Shown: piece by piece, positions 17,400 to 25,633 of the stretch
Layout: every line of letters starts with the position of its first letter
How positions within the stretch are numbered: the stretch's first letter is position 1
Source of the DNA: Sulfurospirillum diekertiae
GTDB lineage: Bacteria > Campylobacterota > Campylobacteria > Campylobacterales > Sulfurospirillaceae
Assembly (NCBI RefSeq): GCF_002309535.1
Contig: NZ_CP023275.1
Coordinates: 1,116,001 to 1,180,000 of the forward strand
Direction of reading: 5' to 3'
Length of the DNA: 64,000 nt
The notes under the pieces: model-generated
What the model was told of the DNA's origin: nothing
Database searches by the model: none
What the model saw: the letters and a program-made list of their open reading frames with translations, nothing else
Translations under genes and position numbers: made by a program

Positions 17400-18059
17400 A
17401 TGCCAGATATTTTAGCTGTTTTGCATAAAGTTAAAGATATTCTCTCTCAAGAGTTGGGTGAGCGCAAAGTATTTGACAAAGATGTGGCTGAAGCCCTTGG
17501 GATCAATCAGCTGACGCTTGCTACCATGAAAAATCGTGCCAAGATTCCGTATAAAGAGATTTTGGAATTTTGTGCCAAACGTAAAATTTCGATTAACTGG
17601 CTTTTATTTGATCAAGTGGTAGAGAGTTTACAAGCAGAAACGGATAAATTTGCGAGTGTACACTATTTTAGAGATATTTATGCTTCAGCCGGTGGTGGAG
17701 CGCTCAATGAAGACGAAGAGGGTGAGATGATGTACCTTGATGAAGAGATTGTACACAAGCTTGGCGGTATTGGTATGATAAAACATATCCAAGCGATCAA
17801 TGTTTTGGGTGATTCGATGGAACCTACATTGTATACGGGTGATGTTGTCTTTATCAACAAAGAGTACACCAACGCTTTAAAATCAGGTATTTATGTTGTC
17901 TCAACTCCTGTGGGTCTATTTATCAAACGTTTGCAACTCCACGCCAATGGAACGGTATCTCTTGTCTCTGACAATGAGGCGTATGCTCCAGAGGTTATCA
18001 ATGCTGAGGATGTTCAGGTGATTGGCAAAGTGGTTGGAAAATTATCGGCTAATATATAA
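17400..18059 (+). CDS. LexA/CI-like S24 family transcriptional regulator
   Basis: Starting at ATG 17400 (GGAGG just upstream; an ATG at 17385 overlaps the ribosome site) this gives about 219 residues. An N-terminal helix-turn-helix domain (about 1-70) is followed by an S24 peptidase domain with catalytic Ser in GDSMEPTL (about residue 139) and Lys in FIKRLQL (about 176). An Ala-Gly pair in YASAGGG near residue 97 is a plausible self-cleavage site. Such proteins are phage-type or stress repressors that cleave when RecA is activated. No phage genes are nearby, so this is a chromosomal regulator, probably of itself and the divergent small gene. Confidence 0.8.
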   Translation: MPDILAVLHKVKDILSQELGERKVFDKDVAEALGINQLTLATMKNRAKIPYKEILEFCAKRKISINWLLFDQVVESLQAETDKFASVHYFRDIYASAGGGALNEDEEGEMMYLDEEIVHKLGGIGMIKHIQAINVLGDSMEPTLYTGDVVFINKEYTNALKSGIYVVSTPVGLFIKRLQLHANGTVSLVSDNEAYAPEVINAEDVQVIGKVVGKLSANI

Positions 18060-18068
18060 GAACGCATT

Positions 18069-18998
18069 TTAGCTTTTTGATGTGTCATATGTCTCTTTTT
18101 GTTGTGACCAAAAGCCTGCTAAAATAGCACCAGAGATATTGTGCCAAATACTAAAAACAGCACCGGGAAGTGCGCTGAGCGGTGTAAAATATTTGAGTGC
18201 TAAAGCAACCGCTAAGCCAGAGTTTTGCATGCCGACATCAATCGCAATCGTTTTGCAGATCGTAGGATTGAAACCAAACCATTTTGCTCCCATATATCCA
18301 CTCAGCAGTCCTGCACTGTTATGAAGAATGATACCAACGATGGTCAAAAATCCAATCGATGCGATAGCATTTTGATTGAGTGCAACGACAATGGAAATGA
18401 CAAAAACAATGGTAATCATTGAAAACATTGCAAAGTAGGATTCATAACGTTTAATCGTTGCATGCAAAAAATAATTTAGGGTAACACCGAGAATTACAGG
18501 TATTGCAACAATTTGTAAAATGCTCACAAGCATATCGAATGTGGGGACTGGCACGCTTTGACCGACGTATAAAAGGGTTAAAAGAGGTGTGATCAAAACA
18601 GACAAAAGAGTAGATGTCATCGTGATAGTAATGGAAAGGGCAACATCTCCTTTGGCTAAATAAACGATAACATTCGCCGCAGTTCCTCCTGAAACGACAC
18701 CAACAAGTATCATTCCTACAAAAAGTTCCGTTGATAAATGAAGCATTTTAGAGATTAAAAGTGCTGCAAGCGGCATACAGACAAACTTTAAAATTACGGC
18801 TACAAAAATAGTTTTAGGTTGCTTTAGAATACGAGCAAAATCATCTAAATGTAAGGTGATTCCCATAAAAAACATAATCGTTGCTAACAGAGGCGTAATG
18901 CTTCCTTTATGGGGTATGAAAAATTCAGGTTTTATATAAGCAAAGCAAGAGAATAGGATAGCCCAAAAAGGGAAGAGAGAATTAATGCGCCCAATCAT
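18069..18998 (-). CDS. Bile acid:sodium symporter (BASS) family transporter
   Basis: A 309-residue protein with about ten hydrophobic spans typical of the BASS/PanS/YocS family. The conserved segments LVGVVSGGTAANVIVYLAKGD (family G-x-x-S-N-x-x-x-x-L-A-x-G-like crossover; about residues 98-118) and GMQNSGLAVALALKYF near residue 250 are visible. Members import bile acids, pantothenate, ketopantoate or other organic anions with sodium. The substrate is not determinable. It ends ten bases from the S24 regulator stop, in convergent orientation. Confidence 0.83.
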   Translation of the reverse strand: MIGRINSLFPFWAILFSCFAYIKPEFFIPHKGSITPLLATIMFFMGITLHLDDFARILKQPKTIFVAVILKFVCMPLAALLISKMLHLSTELFVGMILVGVVSGGTAANVIVYLAKGDVALSITITMTSTLLSVLITPLLTLLYVGQSVPVPTFDMLVSILQIVAIPVILGVTLNYFLHATIKRYESYFAMFSMITIVFVISIVVALNQNAIASIGFLTIVGIILHNSAGLLSGYMGAKWFGFNPTICKTIAIDVGMQNSGLAVALALKYFTPLSALPGAVFSIWHNISGAILAGFWSQQKETYDTSKS

Positions 18999-19075
18999 AA
19001 TCTATTCCTTCATAAAAATAAACAATGTTATAGCAAAAGTAGGGGGAATATATCTCCTCAAACGGTTGCAAGAGA

Positions 19076-19113
19076 ATTACATGTAAAGAGAAAATCTCTT
19101 TACATGTAAAAGT
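19076..19113. terminator. Long palindrome-pair hairpin, terminator of the cyclophilin gene
   Basis: TTACATGTAAAGAGA (19077-19091) and TCTCTTTACATGTAA (19095-19109) form a perfect 15 bp stem with a three-base AAA/TTT loop just beyond the stop of the minus-strand cyclophilin gene. As after rny, each arm holds one TTACATGTAA unit, and the bases beyond the unit also pair. Confidence 0.65.
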
Positions 19114-19115
19114 TT

Positions 19116-19610
19116 TTAGAGTTTATCTTTGATTTCGATAGTGATCATTTTATCATTTTGAGTAATGCTGTCAAGCACTTTGAAACTCTCTTTATCCTCT
19201 TTAGCAATTGCACCAAAAACAGTGTGAACGCCATCTAAGTGAGGACAATCTACGAAGCAGATGAAAAATTGACTGCCACCTGTATTGGGCCCTGCGTGTG
19301 CCATAGAGAGAGAACCTCGTTTGTGTTTACTTTTCTGTCCTTTACATTCGCAAGCGATGTTCCAACCAGGACCGCCCGTTCCACGACCAAGGGGACAACC
19401 ACCTTGTGCCATGAAGTTTTTAATGACGCGGTGGAAGATCAATCCATCGTAGAATTTGTCATTTGCGAGTGTTGCAAAGTTTGCAACCGCTATGGGTGTC
19501 TCTTCTGGATTGAGCTTAATGACAATATCGCCTTTTTCGGTTTTGATAATGGCGTATTGAAAAGCTGCCAATTGCTCTTTCGTGTAGTCATATGTTTTGA
19601 GTGCGCTCAT
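19116..19610 (-). CDS. Peptidyl-prolyl cis-trans isomerase, cyclophilin type
   Basis: A 164-residue cytoplasmic cyclophilin with no signal peptide. Active-site blocks are present: FHRVIKNFMAQGGCPLGRG (catalytic Arg, Phe, Met, Gln) and AGPNTGGSQFFIC. It catalyses proline isomerisation during protein folding. It has its own terminator hairpin downstream. Assignment is certain at family level; ppiA versus ppiB naming is a matter of convention, and lack of a leader favours the cytoplasmic form. Confidence 0.93.
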   Translation of the reverse strand: MSALKTYDYTKEQLAAFQYAIIKTEKGDIVIKLNPEETPIAVANFATLANDKFYDGLIFHRVIKNFMAQGGCPLGRGTGGPGWNIACECKGQKSKHKRGSLSMAHAGPNTGGSQFFICFVDCPHLDGVHTVFGAIAKEDKESFKVLDSITQNDKMITIEIKDKL

Positions 19611-19672
19611 AGTTAAAGCCTTTATTATTAAGTTTAAGTGGAGATTATAACAAGCCGTTCCTATAAGCTATA

Positions 19673-21826
19673 TTAACTTTTGTGGATGAGTGGTTTCTTG
19701 ATTAAGAAGCTCAAGACACTTTTAGGATAGGTTGGATTTTCCAAAGGAGGCGATGAGAGGGGGATGCTTTGTAAGAGTTCTAGCTTATCATAGGCTTTGA
19801 CGAATTCCACTAAGGGTTTGTCGATTGGAAAAAATTGTAAATAATTTGACAATGATTTTTCCCAATCTATGGCAGTATTCATCTCTTTTGCCGCTTCTTT
19901 AAATTGCGAGATGTAGAGCTTTTTCATAATATTGGCAATATTTTGTTTGCAAATGGAGAGGTTCATATAAGGCTCAATATTGGTAAAAACTTTAGCATAA
20001 GCTTTTGTCTCAATGAGCGCATATTGTTCTAATCCAAAGGTATTTTTCATCTCTTCCAGTGTTTGAACGAGGGCATAATGACTCTGTAATTGAAACTGAT
20101 CTTGTGTTTTGACTGCCTGAAAAAGCATGTTATGTTCAATCTGGTGTTCAAGAATAATCAAAGCTTTTGAAACCTCTTTAAGCCGAATGGCTTGATTTTG
20201 GTAGGGCCTGAATTGATATAATAGATCAGCTAAAATGAGGGATTGTTTGTAATTTTTTTCTTCCAAATAGTGAAGTGTTTCTTGTTGCAATCGTTCACCG
20301 ACTTGGAGGACTTTTTGGTATAAAGAGGTAGACTCTAAAAAGCTATTTTGTGCTACCAATCGGAAATAGAAGGTGAAATTTTTCTCTTTAACCGAATTTT
20401 CTGCCATCGTAAAAGTGCCAGAACGTTTGAGCATATTTTCGATGATGGCTTTTTTCTCTTCGACTTCCTCAAAGGCTTTTAAACTCTCCTTGGCTGCTTC
20501 TTTATTTAAAAGAGGTTCTCGTGCTAAGAGTATTTGTGCTTTTTGGAGACTTTTATTCCAAAGCGCTTCCAACTGAGCAAATAAAGAGCTTTTTCTCAGT
20601 GCTGGTTTTAAGGTTGCTAAAGAGTATGCAGGTGCATAACTCATACTTCTGATATAGCGTTGTAGTGACATTAAATCAGGTTGTAACGATTCTATTTCCG
20701 CAAATTCAAGCTTACATTTTGGGTGAAATAAAAAAGGCTCAGCAATATTCTGTGCTTGCTCAATCTCTCCTCGAGAGAGAAGATTCATGATGGTCTCTTT
20801 TTCTTCCAGCCAATACTCATAGATTTTTTTGGTTTCACGATGCGACATTAAAAAAATATTTTTTTGAAAAATAAGGCATGCTTCTTTGATCTGCCTGAGT
20901 TTAATATAGGTAATGAATTGTTCTTCGTGCTCTCTGTGATTAAAGAAAAGAATTTCACCTGTTTTAAATCCCATAATAAAATAGTTTTGGGTTCTGCAAA
21001 GAGTGGTAACCCCGTAGTAGGGTAATTTAACTTGGTATAAAATATCAAGCGTTTTGACATAAACTGCAAAGAGTAGGGTCTCTCTTGTTCCAATATAGAC
21101 AAATTTTTTACTGTGTGAGAGCACCATGACAGAGGGCCAGATATTTTGATCTAGCAACATCTCTTGAAGAACTTTACCCTTGAAAAGATCGATTTTAATC
21201 ATTTTTCCATTGCGTGTGATAGCAAGCAGCGTTTGATCATCGGCAAAGATCATCATTTCGATGACGCTGCCAATTTTCTGCTTAAAGACAATCTTAAAGC
21301 TATTGGTCTTGTAAACAACCAACTCATGTGAAAAAGAGGCGTAAGCAGATAGATGATACTCTTCAGAAAGTGCTACGGCACTAATGGAATCGCTTGCGAC
21401 AGGGAGATTGGCTTGGATCGTACCATCTTCTGGGTTAAGAATATAACTACGTCCGCGTTCATTGCCGGTAATGAGTAAAAGATCATTTTCGCTAAAAGCA
21501 GCTTTGGTTACGACATCATGCTGATTGTAATGAAAGGTACTCAGGGGAACGATTTTGGATTGCGTATCAATCACATATTCTGTCCCTTGTTGTGCAAAAG
21601 AGATATAGGCAAGATTTTTACCAACGGTAAAAGGTCGTTTGTAGTAGTCAAAAAGATCATGTTGTGGTAGAACTGAAAGTGGCGCATTTTTAATTACTTT
21701 GAGTTCATTGAGGTCTATTTTATGCAAATGGCATTGGTTATCAATGACTTGTAATGTCGATTCATTCGCGATACTGGCAGCGGAAATCGCTGTATGAAAC
21801 GTTATCTCTCTTGAACTTGGCAGCAT
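19673..21826 (-). CDS. Large beta-propeller plus helical-repeat protein of unknown function
   Basis: I do not recognise a named family for this 717-residue protein. Residues 1 to about 330 read as WD40-like beta-propeller blades: repeated strands ending in hydrophobic/Asp motifs, such as DLLLITGNERGRSYIL, SAVALSEEYHLSAYASFSHE and KFVYIGTRETLLFAVY. Residues from about 340 to 700 are almost entirely helical, with repeated paired helices (for example LEEKNYKQSLILADLLYQF). No signal peptide is seen, so it is cytoplasmic. Its ATG overlaps the end of the response regulator-PAS gene by 25 bases, a strong sign that the two work together, perhaps as a scaffold. Confidence 0.75.
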   Translation of the reverse strand: MLPSSREITFHTAISAASIANESTLQVIDNQCHLHKIDLNELKVIKNAPLSVLPQHDLFDYYKRPFTVGKNLAYISFAQQGTEYVIDTQSKIVPLSTFHYNQHDVVTKAAFSENDLLLITGNERGRSYILNPEDGTIQANLPVASDSISAVALSEEYHLSAYASFSHELVVYKTNSFKIVFKQKIGSVIEMMIFADDQTLLAITRNGKMIKIDLFKGKVLQEMLLDQNIWPSVMVLSHSKKFVYIGTRETLLFAVYVKTLDILYQVKLPYYGVTTLCRTQNYFIMGFKTGEILFFNHREHEEQFITYIKLRQIKEACLIFQKNIFLMSHRETKKIYEYWLEEKETIMNLLSRGEIEQAQNIAEPFLFHPKCKLEFAEIESLQPDLMSLQRYIRSMSYAPAYSLATLKPALRKSSLFAQLEALWNKSLQKAQILLAREPLLNKEAAKESLKAFEEVEEKKAIIENMLKRSGTFTMAENSVKEKNFTFYFRLVAQNSFLESTSLYQKVLQVGERLQQETLHYLEEKNYKQSLILADLLYQFRPYQNQAIRLKEVSKALIILEHQIEHNMLFQAVKTQDQFQLQSHYALVQTLEEMKNTFGLEQYALIETKAYAKVFTNIEPYMNLSICKQNIANIMKKLYISQFKEAAKEMNTAIDWEKSLSNYLQFFPIDKPLVEFVKAYDKLELLQSIPLSSPPLENPTYPKSVLSFLIKKPLIHKS

Positions 21827-23091
21827 AATTCAAAATCCTCTTGTTTGACGATGCAAATGATGTAGCGATTAGGTTCATATTGACTGATTTTGACAAGCAC
21901 TTCAAGCAGATGCCCAATGGATCGAATAACACCTTTAAACGTGATATCACCATCATAAGGCCAATTATTTTTAATAGCTTCAATACTATTAAAATAATCC
22001 ATCTCTTCAAAATTGACTAATTCTGAAAGATGAAGTGTGTGCGTTGTCAGTTTTCCCAGTAATGTTTCATCAACATGATTATTGACAATTTCTTCAAAAC
22101 GTGTATTGTGGTTTTCAAAATGAAGATCGTCCAAAAGGAGAGCTGAAGCAAAAGGAATCTGTTTTAAGAGGTCATTTTCTTTAACATTGATTGCACGTTC
22201 AATATTTTCTTTAGTCGTTTCTTCATTGTGTTTATAAAGTTCCGTAAGATCTTGTGCAATACTAATGAATTTTATAAATTCACCCTTAGCATCTAAGATG
22301 GGAACAATGGTTTTATAATTGTACAGAGGTGTTAATGCACGTGTTTGATTGATAATCAGACCTTGCCATGTTTTCTTAGCCAAGAGACAAGACCAAATAT
22401 CTTTATAGATTTCTTTGCTCATGGAAGGATGGTAGAGAACATCATATTTTTGCCCAATAATCTCTTCTTTACTGTAGCCAGTTGCTTTACAGAAATTCTC
22501 ATTAACATCGGTAATAATGCCATTTTTATCTGTCAATGAAACAATGGTTGCTTTATCGAGAGCCTCTTGATAGGCTCTGAGCAGAGAGTCTTTCAAATCA
22601 ATAGATTGTGATTGAATATGCGCTATTTTTTTAAGTTTTTGGTTGGTAATTTCGAGTTCGTTTTTATAGTGTTTGAGTTCTTGTTCATCATGAATATGCT
22701 TAACAATGCTATGTAAAACTCTAAAAATTTGTTCACTTTGGAGAGGTTTTGTGATGAAATTATCGACATTAAGATTGATGAGTTTGATAAGATGGTCACT
22801 CTCATTATGAGCAGAGGTAACAAGAATAGGCAGTGAGGGATAGAGCCTTTTGATGTTTTCAATCATCTCTATACCATTCATCAGGGGCATTTTGATATCG
22901 GTAATGACAAAGTCATAATGCGTGAGAGAGAGTTTTTGTAGTCCTTCTTCACCATTGGAGGCTAAATCAACTTGTGTAAAAATATCACTGAGGAAAAGAC
23001 ATACTTCTTCACGAAGAGCAAGGTCATCTTCGACATATAATATTTTTAGTTCTTTACTCCAAGCAATCAGCTGATCAATTTGGTTTTCCAT
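21802..23091 (-). CDS. Response regulator receiver-PAS protein
   Basis: A 429-residue protein: an N-terminal receiver domain (KILYVEDDLALREEV, phosphorylated Asp in DFVITDIKMP, Thr/Ser in ILVTSAHNE, Lys in FITKPLQSE), a coiled linker (about 135-175), a PAS domain (about 180-300, with TDKNGIITDVNENFCKATGY), and a C-terminal region of about 130 residues without a recognisable output enzyme. No kinase, GGDEF or HTH follows, so output is probably by protein contact. The overlapping propeller gene is the natural candidate partner. Confidence 0.82.
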   Translation of the reverse strand: MENQIDQLIAWSKELKILYVEDDLALREEVCLFLSDIFTQVDLASNGEEGLQKLSLTHYDFVITDIKMPLMNGIEMIENIKRLYPSLPILVTSAHNESDHLIKLINLNVDNFITKPLQSEQIFRVLHSIVKHIHDEQELKHYKNELEITNQKLKKIAHIQSQSIDLKDSLLRAYQEALDKATIVSLTDKNGIITDVNENFCKATGYSKEEIIGQKYDVLYHPSMSKEIYKDIWSCLLAKKTWQGLIINQTRALTPLYNYKTIVPILDAKGEFIKFISIAQDLTELYKHNEETTKENIERAINVKENDLLKQIPFASALLLDDLHFENHNTRFEEIVNNHVDETLLGKLTTHTLHLSELVNFEEMDYFNSIEAIKNNWPYDGDITFKGVIRSIGHLLEVLVKISQYEPNRYIICIVKQEDFELCCQVQER

Positions 23092-23158
23092 TACGGCTCT
23101 CCATACGGATTTTATGACTCTATTATATACTTTTGAGCGTTGTATTTGAGTTGTTTTT

Positions 23159-23167
23159 TGCTATACT
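23159..23167 (+). promoter_or_regulatory. Extended -10 promoter of the 23.2 kb response regulator
   Basis: TGCTATACT after a T-rich stretch matches the phylum's extended -10 pattern. It lies about 50 bp before the ATG at 23218, which is preceded by a GAGGAAAAAA ribosome site. Confidence 0.5.
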
Positions 23168-23217
23168 TATCTTAATTACAGGCGATTAACAGACAATTTA
23201 CTCATTGAGGAAAAAAA

Positions 23218-23913
23218 ATGAGCGAACCGTTATCTTTACTTCTCGTGGAAGATGATATTTCTTTGAAAGAAGAACTGAGCATTTTTTTGTCAGATTTCTT
23301 TGATACGATAGATGCTTTTGGCTCTGCTGAAGAAGCGTATGAGCACTATTTAACTTCTATCTACGATCTGATTATAACCGACATTGAGCTTCCCAATCAA
23401 AATGGTCTTAGTTTAGTTGAAAAAATTAAGAAAAAAAATCCTTCGCAACTTGTGATCGTCATCTCAGCTTATAAAGAGGTGGATTATTTTCTTAAAAGTA
23501 TTGATCTAGGTATTTTTTGTTTTTTAACAAAGCCTTTTGATTCTCAGCTTTTGATCAATACGATGATCAAGGTCACCAATCAACTGCACCGACAATACAC
23601 AAAAAATGATGCTACTAGCGTTGTGATATTAGATAAAGATATTAGCTTTGATTTGAAAACAAAATGTTTACATGTAAAGGGCATTTTACAAGAACTTACG
23701 ACTAAAGAGGAACTTTTACTCGCTCTTTTAGTCAAAAATGCCAATACATTTGTGCGCAATGAACAGCTTTGTCAAGAAATATGGCAAAGTGATGAGGTTA
23801 ATAATTCGACACTACGCGCCCTTGTAAAACGTGTACGCGATAAATTAGGGTATGAAGCGTGTATTGTCAATCTTAAAAACAGAGGTTATAAACTTACTGC
23901 TCATGGTTTATAG
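23218..23913 (+). CDS. OmpR-type response regulator
   Basis: A 231-residue two-domain regulator. The receiver domain has LLLVEDDISLKEE, the phospho-acceptor Asp in LIITDIELP, IVISAY and FLTKPFDS; the C-terminal winged helix shows LTTKEELLLALLVKN, VNNSTLRALVKRVRDKLG and LKNRGYKL. It binds DNA when phosphorylated. The divergent and convergent neighbours are other two-component genes, and no kinase is co-directional, so its kinase may be one of the two hybrid-lineage kinases at 25.6-29.0 kb. A palindrome (23667-23678) encodes Leu-His-Val-Lys in the linker. The stop overlaps the convergent GGDEF-EAL gene by 20 bp. Confidence 0.9.
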   Translation: MSEPLSLLLVEDDISLKEELSIFLSDFFDTIDAFGSAEEAYEHYLTSIYDLIITDIELPNQNGLSLVEKIKKKNPSQLVIVISAYKEVDYFLKSIDLGIFCFLTKPFDSQLLINTMIKVTNQLHRQYTKNDATSVVILDKDISFDLKTKCLHVKGILQELTTKEELLLALLVKNANTFVRNEQLCQEIWQSDEVNNSTLRALVKRVRDKLGYEACIVNLKNRGYKLTAHGL

Positions 23914-25633
23914 GTAATTTTAGAGGAGCATTGAAAAAATAACCTTGAGAATATTCAACCCCTAAGTGTTTGACCATCTCAAATTCTTCTTTGGTGGATA
24001 CAAATTCTGCAATGACAGGCATATTCAATTTTTTTGCCATGGTGCTAATAGATTCTACAATATCTTGATTTCGAGTGATCGTATCGATATTTTTAATAAA
24101 CTGACCATCAATTTTTAAAAAATCCACACCTAATTTTTCCAAACGGTTAAAGTTTGAGCGATCACTTCCAAAATCATCCAGTGCCAAAAGGTAGCCCATA
24201 CTTTTAAGTATATGTAAATTCTCTAAAGGGATATGGTTTGCATCACTGATAATAATGTCTTCTAAAATTTCAAATGTTACTAAAGATGGTTCTATATTGT
24301 AGTTTTTTTGTTTTGCCTGTAAAAAATCAATGAAGTTTGAATTGAGTAGGTCTTCATTGGTAATATTGAGTGAAAATGCCACGTTTTGTCCAGAGAACGT
24401 TTTGTAGGACTTGTTGATCATAAGGCGTGTAAGATTACTCATCAAGCCACTACGTCGTGCCGCTTCTAAAAAATGAGCAGGTGAGATAATCTCACCATCA
24501 TCTTCAATACGTGCTAAACACTCATATTTGACGATTTCACCGGTTGCATTATCAATAATAGGCTGAAAATAAGGAATAATACGATCTTCTTCCATCGCAA
24601 TACGAAATTTTTGAATCCATTCCGTTTCTATTTTGGTTTGTTTTAAAAAAGCATCATGCGTATTGTAAATGTTATATTGGTTTGGAATACCACGCATTCT
24701 CGCTTCGCGAAGTGCTATACGTGCATTAGGAAGTAGCGATGCAGGGTTCGTTGTCGTAGCAATGCCGCATGAGAGTGTAATGTACACAGGCTGCTCTTCA
24801 TATTCACCAATAGGGGTTTCTCTGAAAAAGGCTTGGATTTGAATGGCAACAAATTCGGGGTTGATGATTTGTGGATCAAAAATAATGACAAATTCATCCG
24901 AGTTGTAACGGTAGAGATGTACTTCTTTAGAGAGATTGTATTGTAAATATTCGCCCACTTTAAAGAGTGCTTCATCGGCGAAGTCTGTACTATAAGTTTG
25001 ATTGATAAAGCTAAAATTGTCAATGTTATAGAGCATAATAGTTAAGGCATGGTCTTGTACAAAAGTATCTAAAAAGTTGTAAAGTACCGTGGCATTTTGA
25101 AGTTTGGTGATTTTGTCAATCGTTAAAAATTCATGAACGGTTTGAGAATTTTCTGCCAGCAGTAAGGATTGCTCTTCGAGTTTTTCTTGTAATTTAGTCT
25201 GGTTTTTAGCTTTTTCTTGACGCTCTTTAACCAATGAAGCAACTTTGTAAATGGTTTCCACAAGTTGATTGAAGTCGATTGGTTTTAAAATATAGCCATT
25301 CACATTGTTGCGAATACTCTCTAAAAAATATTCGGTTTCATTGTGTGCTGAAACAACAATAATAGGTTGTTTGGGGTTGATAAGTTGAATATTTTTAATC
25401 AGGTCCATTCCGTTCATTTGAGGCATATTGAGATCAGTGATGACGATGTCATAGAAGTTTTCAGATTTTTTGTAGAGTAATAAGGCTTCATTTCCATCAC
25501 TTGCCTCGTGGATTTCTCCAAAAAGATCATGTAAAAGGGCAATAGTGTTTTCTCGCAATACAACATCGTCTTCCACATATAAAATGCGTAAAGATGAGGT
25601 CAAGGTCAAAAGATCTTTAAGGCTAATTGTCAC
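23894..25633 (-). CDS. Response regulator with degenerate GGDEF and EAL domains
   Basis: From GTG 25633, chosen because a GGAG site lies six bases upstream (a GTG at 25669 lacks one), this is about 579 residues. Order: receiver (RILYVEDDVVLREN, Asp in DIVITDLNMP, ILKPID), coiled linker, GGDEF domain in which the signature reads YNSDEF instead of GGDEF, and EAL domain with YECLARI (ECL in place of EAL), NLTRLMINKSY and DDFGSDRSNF. The GGDEF half is probably inactive; the EAL half keeps several metal ligands but departs from consensus. It is therefore either a phosphorylation-controlled c-di-GMP phosphodiesterase or a c-di-GMP receptor. A close relative begins at 62570. Confidence 0.85.
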   Translation of the reverse strand: MTISLKDLLTLTSSLRILYVEDDVVLRENTIALLHDLFGEIHEASDGNEALLLYKKSENFYDIVITDLNMPQMNGMDLIKNIQLINPKQPIIVVSAHNETEYFLESIRNNVNGYILKPIDFNQLVETIYKVASLVKERQEKAKNQTKLQEKLEEQSLLLAENSQTVHEFLTIDKITKLQNATVLYNFLDTFVQDHALTIMLYNIDNFSFINQTYSTDFADEALFKVGEYLQYNLSKEVHLYRYNSDEFVIIFDPQIINPEFVAIQIQAFFRETPIGEYEEQPVYITLSCGIATTTNPASLLPNARIALREARMRGIPNQYNIYNTHDAFLKQTKIETEWIQKFRIAMEEDRIIPYFQPIIDNATGEIVKYECLARIEDDGEIISPAHFLEAARRSGLMSNLTRLMINKSYKTFSGQNVAFSLNITNEDLLNSNFIDFLQAKQKNYNIEPSLVTFEILEDIIISDANHIPLENLHILKSMGYLLALDDFGSDRSNFNRLEKLGVDFLKIDGQFIKNIDTITRNQDIVESISTMAKKLNMPVIAEFVSTKEEFEMVKHLGVEYSQGYFFNAPLKLPINHEQ

